19,528 nt of DNA from an uncultured Pseudomonadota bacterium (GTDB taxonomy: Bacteria > Pseudomonadota > Gammaproteobacteria > Burkholderiales > Rhodocyclaceae): the NCBI GenBank assembly GCA_903939665.1, contig CAJAHZ010000062.1, positions 1-19,528 on the forward strand. Direction: 5' to 3'. Made by a program: the position numbers and the translations under genes. Under the pieces are notes generated by a model. It ran no database searches. It had not been told where the DNA came from and was given only the letters and a program-made list of their open reading frames with translations. Of the stretch, positions 8,462-15,477 are shown in pieces (the stretch's first letter is position 1; each line of letters opens with the position of its first letter).

Positions 8462-10044
8462 CAGAGGTCGGGCCCCGAATAGCTCAGGTTGAAGGACTTG
8501 TTGATCAGGGGAAAGTCGGGAACGATGTTGCCGATCACGGCGTATTCCAGAACAGGCCAGTTCTGCCACGAGGGGTCGTGACAGTGGCAGCGAAGGATGC
8601 GGTTTCCTTGTTCGCCTTGGTCGCTCGCGCCAATTTCAAGTGCCACGAAAATTTCGCCGCGCCAGCCTTCGATCCGTCCGGCGCCAAAGCCTGCCGGCAT
8701 CTCTTTGTCCGGGTTGACCCGTTGTTCGCCGTCAGGCAGGCCGCTGGCCATGCGCCGAATCAGACGCAGCGATTCCAGAATTTCTTCAAAGCGTACTTTT
8801 GCTCTGGCAGCGACGTCGCCGCTGCGATGAAACGCCGCTTTTACGCCGAGTTCGCGATAGGGGCTGATCGGGAAATCGACGCGCAAATCGTGCGAAATGC
8901 CGCTGGCGCGCGCGGCGAACCCGGTCAGCCCCAGTTGCTTGGCCAGTTCAGGGACAACCCGTCCGGTGGTGATGAAGCGATCTTGCAGCCCGGCATGGTT
9001 GTCGTAAATCGATCGCAGCTGGTGAACTTCCCGCTCGACAAGCTCACATTGCGCGACGAGCCGGGCGAGGCCGGGCGCATCGAGTGGGGCATCAAGCGGG
9101 ACATCGACGCCGCCGGGAATGATCTTGTCCATCATGAAGCGATGGCCGAACAGTTCCTTGTTCAGACGCAGCCAGTCTTCCTTCAGGCACATGAACTGGG
9201 CCAGGCCGAATGAAAAAGCCGCGTCGTTGCCGAGGGCGCCCAGATCGCCGAGGTGATTGGCGACTCTTTCCCGCTCAAGCATCAGCGCCCGCAGCCAGCT
9301 TGCGCGTGCCGGTATCTGCAGGTTCCACGCCGATTCGAGCGCCATGCAGTAAGCCCAGGCATAGGCCACTGTCGAGTCGCCGGAAACCCTTCCGGCCAGC
9401 CGGTGTCCTTCGCTGGCAGGCAGTTGCTCGAAACGTTTTTCGATGCCTTTGTGTTTGTAGCCGAGCCGTTCCTCGAGGCGCAGCACTTTCTCGCCGACCA
9501 CCGAGAAACGGAAGTGACCCGGTTCGATGATCCCGGCGTGCACCGGGCCAACGGCGATTTCGTGAACGCCGTCGCCTTCGACGCGCACAAAGGGGTAGTC
9601 CTTTAGCGAGCGACCGTCGAAACATGCTGCGCCATTGACTTCCCGGCGCAAGGGGAAGTGCTCGACGGGCCAGGCGCCGTGGTTCAGCCATGGCCGGGTA
9701 TCGGCGGCGTTTTCGGCATGGATCCCGAGCAAGTCGGCCGTGGCGCGCTGCATGCGACCGGCGAAGGAAAATATCCCGGAAATATCGGGATAGCCGGACT
9801 GCGCGCCGGTCAGCGGCAGATCGAGCCAGATCATTCCGTCCTGCATGGCGTAGGCGGCAGAGATGACGAAGTTTCCCGTTTCGCCCTGCCGACGGTCGCT
9901 GCCCCACAGCGCCACCAGCCGGCCGCCGCACTCTGCCACGGCCAGTGCGGCCGCCGACCAATCTGCCGCATCAACCATCCCGCGACTGAGCGGAATCGGC
10001 GCCGGCAGGCCCTTCAGATCCAGTTTTAGGCCGGGCAGGTGCAT
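8461..10044 (-). CDS. hyfG: HyfG-like (NuoC-NuoD fusion) large subunit lacking the Ni-Fe site
   Basis: This 527-residue fusion has a NuoC-like N-terminal part (about 1-150) and a NuoD/hydrogenase-large-subunit part (about 155-527), the layout of HyfG/HycE. The large-subunit core is clear: GPVHAGIIEPGHFRFSV, LGYKHKGIEKRFE, ERERVANHLGDLGALG, FPISPYRE. The two Cys-x-x-Cys motifs that bind nickel-iron are gone. The first, RVCGICG in HycE, reads RVSGDS (S221 and S224). The C-terminal DPCxxC reads FNLSYSGPDL (N519 and Y522). It therefore cannot bind the hydrogenase cofactor and fits the Ehr type of energy-converting hydrogenase-related proteins. The start ATG follows GGAGG located in the end of hyfF. 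Whether it binds quinone or any substrate cannot be judged from the sequence. Confidence 0.88.
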   Translation of the reverse strand: MHLPGLKLDLKGLPAPIPLSRGMVDAADWSAAALAVAECGGRLVALWGSDRRQGETGNFVISAAYAMQDGMIWLDLPLTGAQSGYPDISGIFSFAGRMQRATADLLGIHAENAADTRPWLNHGAWPVEHFPLRREVNGAACFDGRSLKDYPFVRVEGDGVHEIAVGPVHAGIIEPGHFRFSVVGEKVLRLEERLGYKHKGIEKRFEQLPASEGHRLAGRVSGDSTVAYAWAYCMALESAWNLQIPARASWLRALMLERERVANHLGDLGALGNDAAFSFGLAQFMCLKEDWLRLNKELFGHRFMMDKIIPGGVDVPLDAPLDAPGLARLVAQCELVEREVHQLRSIYDNHAGLQDRFITTGRVVPELAKQLGLTGFAARASGISHDLRVDFPISPYRELGVKAAFHRSGDVAARAKVRFEEILESLRLIRRMASGLPDGEQRVNPDKEMPAGFGAGRIEGWRGEIFVALEIGASDQGEQGNRILRCHCHDPSWQNWPVLEYAVIGNIVPDFPLINKSFNLSYSGPDL

Positions 10045-10046
10045 GC

Positions 10047-11501
10047 TCAGCCTCCGATCAGACGGGCCGCCTGACGATACCAGACGTCAAGATAGGGCGG
10101 GATATAGAGGCCGAGCATCAGCGCCAGGCCAAGATGCACGAAGACCGGCAGCAAGGCGGGAGGATGGGCCAGCGGTTTCAGCGCGGTCTGGCCAAAAACC
10201 ATTTCCTGCACGCGGCTGAAGATCGCTGCGAAGGCGACGCCGAGCGCCAGGAGCAGAAAGGGCGTGGCCCACGGGAGTTCGCGCATGGCGGTGGTGAGGA
10301 TCAGGAATTCGCTGGCAAAGACGCCGAAAGGCGGCATGCCGAGAATCGCCAGCGAGCCGAGCATCAAGCCCCATCCAACGCTTGGCGTGACTTTGATCAG
10401 CCCTTTGATGTCCTCCATGATTTGCGTGCCCGCCTGCTGGGCCGCATGGCCGACGGCAAAAAAGATCGCCGACTTGACCAGCGAGTGCACCGTCATGTGC
10501 AGCAAGCCGGCAAAATTGGCAATCGGCCCGCCCATGCCGAAAGCAAAGGTCATCAGCCCCATGTGCTCGATCGACGAGTAGGCAAACATGCGCTTGACGT
10601 CTTTTTGCCGGGAGAGAAAGAATGCGGCGGCAACTACTGAAAGCAGCCCGAAGCCGATCATCAGATTGCCGGCAAAGGGGCTGTGCAGTGCGCCGTCGGT
10701 CAGCACCTTGCAGCGGATGACGGCGTACAGTGCGACATTGAGCAGCAGGCCGGAAAGTACGGCGGATATCGGCGTCGGGCCTTCGGCGTGGGCGTCGGGC
10801 AGCCAGTTGTGCACGGGAACCAGGCCGACCTTGGTGCCGTAGCCGAGCAGCAGAAAAATGAAGGCCAGCGACATGATCGTTGGGTCCAGTTGCATCTTGA
10901 CCACTTCCAGATTGGTCCACAGCAACGCGTCGGCGCTATCGCCAATCACCCGGTCTGCCGCCATGTAGAGCAAGATGGTGCCGAACAGCGCTTGCGCGAT
11001 GCCGACGCCGCACAGGATGAAATATTTCCACGCCGCTTCGAGGCTGGCCGGTGTGCGGTAGATCGAGACCAGCAGCACCGTGGTGAGCGTCGCGGCCTCC
11101 ATCGCCACCCAGAGAATCCCCATGTTGTTGGTCATCAAGGCAACCAGCATGGTGAAGGAGAAGAGCTGGTACATGCTGAAATAGAGCCGCATGCGCAGCG
11201 GTGTCATCTTGCCGTGATCCTGTTCGACGCGCATGTAGGGCCGCGAAAAGATCGACGTGCTCAAGCCGACGAAGGCGGTCAGCGTGACCAGGAAGACATT
11301 CAGCGGATCAATAAAAAACTGCTTGTCGAGCGCGAACAGGGGGCCGTCCGAGATGATGCGAACGGTCAGTGCGGCGGCGGCGAGAAAGGTGCCTAGGCTG
11401 AAGACGACATTCAGGTCGCGCGCATAGGCGCGGTGCCCGATCAGAGCCAGCACAAGCGCTCCGGCCAAAGGGGTTAGAAAAACCAAAAGAAGGGCGTCCA
11501 T
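10047..11501 (-). CDS. hyfF: HyfF-like antiporter subunit
   Basis: This 484-residue polytopic membrane protein resembles HyfF and the NuoL/M family. The ion-path residues are intact: WVAMEAATLTTVLLVS with the TM5 glutamate E135, GYGTKVGLVPVHNWLPDAHA with the TM7 lysine K224, then EGPTPISAVLSGLLLNVALYAV, and MTVHSLVKSAIFF with the TM12 His/Lys pair. LGSLAILGMPPFGVFASEF is another family signature. It lies 4 bases after hyfE, with a purine-rich GAAGGAAG stretch at the end of hyfE, and 2 bases before hyfG. In the complex it should form one of two antiporter-like proton channels with HyfB. It is a little shorter than E. coli HyfF at the C terminus. Confidence 0.88.
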   Translation of the reverse strand: MDALLLVFLTPLAGALVLALIGHRAYARDLNVVFSLGTFLAAAALTVRIISDGPLFALDKQFFIDPLNVFLVTLTAFVGLSTSIFSRPYMRVEQDHGKMTPLRMRLYFSMYQLFSFTMLVALMTNNMGILWVAMEAATLTTVLLVSIYRTPASLEAAWKYFILCGVGIAQALFGTILLYMAADRVIGDSADALLWTNLEVVKMQLDPTIMSLAFIFLLLGYGTKVGLVPVHNWLPDAHAEGPTPISAVLSGLLLNVALYAVIRCKVLTDGALHSPFAGNLMIGFGLLSVVAAAFFLSRQKDVKRMFAYSSIEHMGLMTFAFGMGGPIANFAGLLHMTVHSLVKSAIFFAVGHAAQQAGTQIMEDIKGLIKVTPSVGWGLMLGSLAILGMPPFGVFASEFLILTTAMRELPWATPFLLLALGVAFAAIFSRVQEMVFGQTALKPLAHPPALLPVFVHLGLALMLGLYIPPYLDVWYRQAARLIGG

Positions 11502-11505
11502 TCGC

Positions 11506-12165
11506 TCAGTCTTCCTTCAGCTTTTCGAGGTGGCTGATGTCCAGACTGTCAAACTGCTCGCGAATCTGGAACATGAAAACGCCGAGGATCAGGACGCCCA
11601 CCAGCACGTCGAGCGCGATCCCCAGTTCGACGACCATCGGCATGCCGTAAGTTGCCGAAGTGGCGGCGAAGAACAGTGCGTTTTCCATCGAGAGAAAGCC
11701 GATCACCTGCGGCACCGCTTTGGCCCGGGTGATCATCATCATGAAGGAGAGCAGGAAGCAGGCGATTGCGATGCCCAGCGTGCCGCGTGCAATCGAGGCC
11801 GATAGCTTGGCGATGGGCAGTGCGAGGTTGAAGGAAAAAACCACAAGCACAATGCCGATCAGCATGATCGTTGGGATGTTGATCAGGGTCTCGATGTCCC
11901 AGCGCACATTCAGCCGGTTGATCAGCCGGTGCAGCAGGTAGGGAATCAGGAAGCATTTCAGTGCCAGCGTCAGCGCCGCCGAGTAATAGAGATGGTGCTG
12001 GTGCGTCACGTAGGCGACGGCAACGGTCGAGGCAACCACCGTCAGGCCCTGCAGGGTGAACAAGTGGATCAGGGTCAGGATGCGGCGCTGTGAAAGCATG
12101 GCAAAGGCCAGCATGAGGATGACCGCTGCAAACAGGTTGATGAGCTGTGTAATCAGGTTGTCCAT
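11506..12165 (-). CDS. hyfE: HyfE-like (NuoK-related) small membrane subunit
   Basis: This 219-residue protein has about six hydrophobic helices and matches HyfE in length (about 216 in E. coli). Its second half is NuoK-like. GFLSMENALFFAATSATYG carries E161, and MVVELGIALDVLVGVLILG carries E180, the two buried glutamates that NuoK uses in the proton path. The C terminus is hydrophilic and charged (LEKLKED). The ATG follows hyfC by 3 bases; I see no strong ribosome-binding site, so coupled translation is likely. It acts in the membrane arm next to the NuoH-like HyfC. Confidence 0.88.
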   Translation of the reverse strand: MDNLITQLINLFAAVILMLAFAMLSQRRILTLIHLFTLQGLTVVASTVAVAYVTHQHHLYYSAALTLALKCFLIPYLLHRLINRLNVRWDIETLINIPTIMLIGIVLVVFSFNLALPIAKLSASIARGTLGIAIACFLLSFMMMITRAKAVPQVIGFLSMENALFFAATSATYGMPMVVELGIALDVLVGVLILGVFMFQIREQFDSLDISHLEKLKED

Positions 12166-12168
12166 CGT

Positions 12169-13116
12169 TCAGGACCCGAGCAGGAAATGAGTGAGCATGC
12201 CGATTACCGCCATCAGGAAGGCGGTTGCCAGAAATTCCGGCACCCGGAAAATGCGCATTTTTGCGCACAGGGTTTCGATCAGGGCGAGCAGAAAGCCGCC
12301 AATCGCCAGTTTGAAAAGCATGGCTGGAATGGCCAGGATCAGCGCAACGGGCGCTTGTGCCTCGGCGATCCCCCAGGGGAAAAAGAGCGCCAGACCAATG
12401 CATGAGTAGGCAAACAGCTTGAGCGAAATGGCCCATTCGATGAGCGCCAGATGTCGCCCCGAGTACTCGAGGATCAGCGCCTCGTGAATCATGGTCAGTT
12501 CGAGATGGGTTGTCGGGTTGTCCACCGGAACACGGGCGTTCTCGGCAAAAGAGACGAGGCAAAAAGCGATGCCGGCAAAAGCCAGGCTGGGGTAAAGGAC
12601 GAAATCGCGGTGCGCAAGGTTTTCGACGATCTCGGTCAGCGCGGTTGACTGGCTGATCAGGGATGCAGTGAACAGGACGCTGAGCAGCGCGGGCTCGGCA
12701 AGAAAGCCGATGAGCATTTCACGCCGGGCGCCGAGTGAGCCGAAGGCGGTGCCGATATCCATGGCCGCCAGTGCCATGAATACCCGCGCCATGGCAAACA
12801 GGCCGACCAGCGCGATGGCATCGGCGGCTGGCGAGAGCGGCAGGTCGGTCGATAGCGTCGGAATGATCGCGCAGGACAGCAGCATGCAGCCGAAAGCAAC
12901 GTACGGCGCCATGCGAAAGAGCGGTGAAGCGCTCTCCGCGACGACGGATTCCTTGATGAACAGCTTACGCAGCATCCGATACGGCTGCAACAAGCCCGGG
13001 CCGGAGCGGTTCTGTAGCCACGCCCGCCATTGATTGACCCAGCCGGTCAGCAAGGGGGCGAGCAGCAGGGCGGCCATGATCGCCAGAAACTGGGAGAGCA
13101 GACCGGAGAGGTTCAT
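12169..13116 (-). CDS. hyfC: HyfC-like (NuoH-related) membrane subunit
   Basis: This 315-residue membrane protein has about eight helices and is the NuoH/HyfC/HycD subunit that anchors the peripheral arm. Visible signatures are RSGPGLLQPYRMLRKLFIKE near residues 37-56, TAFGSLGARREM (123-134) and SFAENARVPVDNPTTHLEL (188-206) with MIHEALILEYSG after it. The acidic residues in this loop line the entry of the ion path in complex I. Length matches E. coli HyfC (about 322). The ATG overlaps the hyfB stop by 4 bases (ATGA). Nothing is missing or disrupted. Confidence 0.9.
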   Translation of the reverse strand: MNLSGLLSQFLAIMAALLLAPLLTGWVNQWRAWLQNRSGPGLLQPYRMLRKLFIKESVVAESASPLFRMAPYVAFGCMLLSCAIIPTLSTDLPLSPAADAIALVGLFAMARVFMALAAMDIGTAFGSLGARREMLIGFLAEPALLSVLFTASLISQSTALTEIVENLAHRDFVLYPSLAFAGIAFCLVSFAENARVPVDNPTTHLELTMIHEALILEYSGRHLALIEWAISLKLFAYSCIGLALFFPWGIAEAQAPVALILAIPAMLFKLAIGGFLLALIETLCAKMRIFRVPEFLATAFLMAVIGMLTHFLLGS

Positions 13117-15122
13117 CGTTGCACCAGAAACAGCATGAACAACAGGGTGATGAAGCTGTAGAGCAGGTAGATGGAGATTCGTCCTTGCTGCAGGCGGCCC
13201 ACTTGCCTGGCCAGATATTCAATGCCTCGGGATATCGGCAGATAGAGCCAGTGCCAGAAGTGATCGTTGAGGACGACTTTGTAGAATGGTTTGGTATCGG
13301 CGGGTGAGGGTAGCGTTCTTTGCAGTCGGAGAAATGGTTCGAAAATTTGCCGGATCGGTTGCCCAAAACCCTCGGCGGTGTCTTGCATGCGCGGTGTCTG
13401 CCAGGGATGGCCGCAGTCCCAGGGCGCCGAGCGGCGCACGTGCCCGTGATAGAACAAGCGCACCAGAAGAAAAGCCAGGGTGCTGGCTGCAATGATTCCG
13501 AGCAGGAAGAAGACCGGCCCGTAACTCGCCCGTTCGATCGAAGTCGGCGCCAGCAGCCACCAGCCACTGGCTGCCGCCTGCTTGGCCAAACCCTCGCCGA
13601 CCATCATCCGGGTGACCGGGTCGATAAACTGGATCATCAGGTTGGGCAGCAACCCCAAAGCGATGCACCAGGCGGCCAGCCAGAGCATACCGGCTTTTTC
13701 CCAAGGGCCGGCGTCGTGTGCGTGGCGGAGGTTTTCCTCGCGCGGTTGGCCGAGAAAAATGATGCCGAAAAACTTGACCATGGCGTAACCCGCCAGCGCG
13801 GCAACCAGCGCGATGAGGGCGGCGACAATCGGAATGAACATGTTGAGGAAGGGGTCGGGCAGTCCGGGAGTGAACAGGAAGCTTTGCAAAAGCAGCCACT
13901 CGGAGACGAACCCGGAAAATGGCGGCAGCCCCGAGCTGGCGAAGACGCCGACCAGCATCAGCCAGCCGACCCAGGGCATGTAACGCAGCAGACCGCCCAG
14001 GTGCCCGAGGTTGCGTTCGCTGGTGGCGTGCAGTACCGAGCCGGTGCCGAGAAACAGCAGGCTTTTGAAGAAGGCGTGGCTGGCGACATGGAACAGGCAG
14101 GCGGTTAGTGCCAGTGCGGCAAGGGCGTTCATGCCATAAGACCTGAACAGGAGCCCGAGACCGATTGCCGCCAGCAACAGGCCGATATTCTCGATGGATG
14201 AGTAAGCCAGCAAACGTTTCATATCGGTCTGCACGGTGGCAAATACCACCCCGAACAAGGCTGTTGCCAGCCCCAGTGCGAGCAGGGTGACGCCCCACCA
14301 CCACAAATGCAGATGAAGGAGGTCAAAGCAAACGCGCAACAGGCCGTAGATGGCCGTCTTCAGCATGACGCCGCTCATCAGCGCCGAGACCGGTGATGGC
14401 GCTGCGGGGTGTGCTTCGGGGAGCCAGACGTGAAGCGGCAGCATCCCGGCTTTGGCGCCAAAGCCGAAAAGCGCAAGAAGAAAAGCGGCTGAGGCCCAGA
14501 ACGGGGAGAGTGATTGTTCGCGCATGCCGGCAAACGTGTAGTCGCCGGAGTTTGCTTGCAGGACGCCGAAGCAGAGAAGAATGGCAATGGCGCCGATGTG
14601 GGCGATCAGCAGGTAGAGAAAACCGGCGTCGCGAATCTCCGGCACCTTGTGGTTTGCCGTGACCAAAAAGAATGAGGCGAGCGCCATGCTCTCCCATGCC
14701 ACCATGAATGCGTAGGCGTCATCCGCCAGGACCACCATCGCCATGCTGGCCAGAAAGAGGTGGTATTCGCAGCACAGCAAGCCGGGTGGCGTGCCCGCGC
14801 CTTGGCGGAAATAGCCCGCCGCAAAAACCGAAATGCCGGCACCGGCGGCGCCGATGATCAACAGGAAAAAAGCCGACAGGCTGTCGAGCCGCAGGTGAAA
14901 GGGAAGTTGTGGCAGGCCGATCGGCAGAATGGCGATTTCCGGCGCGCGGGGCAGTGCGGATAATGCGGCGAAGGCCAGCGCCAGGCCGATCAGGCCACCG
15001 AGCGGGAAGAGGATGCGGGCGACCAGTTTAAACTGCCGCAGTGCGGCGATGCCGAGCACGCCGACGCCGATCCAGGCCGCAATTACGAGCAGAACCCAAT
15101 CGATCATCGGCCAGTTTGGCAC
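13113..15122 (-). CDS. hyfB: HyfB-like (NuoL-related) antiporter subunit
   Basis: This 669-residue polytopic membrane protein is close in length to E. coli HyfB (about 672). The key residues of a proton half-channel are intact: FMVAWESMALASFFLV with E144, FGAKAGMLPLHVWLPEAHPA with K224, SGVMLKTAIYGLLRV with K255, and VASHAFFKSLLFLGTGSVLHA with H349 and K353. The C terminus ends in an amphipathic stretch and a last helix, as HyfB does. I chose GTG at 15122 because GAAGGGA lies a few bases upstream. The in-frame ATG five codons later (15105-15107) has no such site. It is the first gene of the hyf-like operon, with an 83-base gap to the upstream small gene. Confidence 0.88.
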   Translation of the reverse strand: MPNWPMIDWVLLVIAAWIGVGVLGIAALRQFKLVARILFPLGGLIGLALAFAALSALPRAPEIAILPIGLPQLPFHLRLDSLSAFFLLIIGAAGAGISVFAAGYFRQGAGTPPGLLCCEYHLFLASMAMVVLADDAYAFMVAWESMALASFFLVTANHKVPEIRDAGFLYLLIAHIGAIAILLCFGVLQANSGDYTFAGMREQSLSPFWASAAFLLALFGFGAKAGMLPLHVWLPEAHPAAPSPVSALMSGVMLKTAIYGLLRVCFDLLHLHLWWWGVTLLALGLATALFGVVFATVQTDMKRLLAYSSIENIGLLLAAIGLGLLFRSYGMNALAALALTACLFHVASHAFFKSLLFLGTGSVLHATSERNLGHLGGLLRYMPWVGWLMLVGVFASSGLPPFSGFVSEWLLLQSFLFTPGLPDPFLNMFIPIVAALIALVAALAGYAMVKFFGIIFLGQPREENLRHAHDAGPWEKAGMLWLAAWCIALGLLPNLMIQFIDPVTRMMVGEGLAKQAAASGWWLLAPTSIERASYGPVFFLLGIIAASTLAFLLVRLFYHGHVRRSAPWDCGHPWQTPRMQDTAEGFGQPIRQIFEPFLRLQRTLPSPADTKPFYKVVLNDHFWHWLYLPISRGIEYLARQVGRLQQGRISIYLLYSFITLLFMLFLVQR

Positions 15123-15205
15123 TGCTTTCCCTTCGCTTGCCTGCTAGTTTCCTGCGGTTGTGATTGTCTTGGCGGACGCCGGTCCGGTGCGGATAATTTT
15201 TTGTT

Positions 15206-15463
15206 TTATAGCTCGTCTTCGCTGTCGATTGGTCGCTTGATCAGTTCGCGCACGATTTGTGCGGCCGCCCACAGCATCAGTGCCAGCCCGGCGACGATGG
15301 TGATGATCGCTTCCAGGTTGTTGGTTGGAAAACTGGCGATGAACAGTGTTTTTTCCTTTGAGAACCAGGTGGCGCCCGTGGCGAAGATGATCATCCCGGC
15401 TACGTTAAACAAAGCGTAGAACATCACCATCCAGGTGAGCTGCGGTCGTAGGCGATTTTTCAT
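15206..15463 (-). CDS. Small two-helix membrane protein of unknown function
   Basis: This 85-residue protein starts at an ATG with AAGGA close upstream. A basic start (MKNRLRPQ) precedes hydrophobic helix 1 at about residues 10-33. A polar loop (SKEKTLFIASFPTNN) follows, then helix 2 at about 51-71 and a charged tail ending DSEDEL. By the positive-inside rule both ends should be cytoplasmic. It begins 14 bases after the metG stop and ends 83 bases before hyfB, so it may be cotranscribed with either. I do not recognise the family. It could be an accessory or assembly subunit of the Hyf-like complex, or unrelated to it. The reading frame is convincingly coding because of the clean helix pattern and the start signal. 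Confidence 0.72.
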   Translation of the reverse strand: MKNRLRPQLTWMVMFYALFNVAGMIIFATGATWFSKEKTLFIASFPTNNLEAIITIVAGLALMLWAAAQIVRELIKRPIDSEDEL

Positions 15464-15477
15464 AAATCCTTGTTGTT

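Noticed and set aside
8462..8569. N-terminal extension of HyfI by 36 codons
   Set aside because: It lies inside hyfG in another frame. The ATG at 8461 couples to the hyfG stop and gives a normal small-subunit start.
8404..9213. Plus-strand open frame opposite hyfG
   Set aside because: It is the shadow of a strongly supported gene, with no motif or start signal. The same holds for 13320-14108 opposite hyfB and 16948-17631 opposite metG.
7934..15122. A true hydrogenase-4 or formate hydrogenlyase
   Set aside because: All four Ni-Fe cysteines are missing from the large subunit, and hyfA, hyfD, hyfH and a formate dehydrogenase are not present.
15173..15186. Hairpin CGGAC-GCCG-GTCCG in the gap before hyfB
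   Set aside because: The stem is only five pairs. The T-run faces the plus strand, where no gene ends, so it is not a credible terminator for the minus-strand genes.
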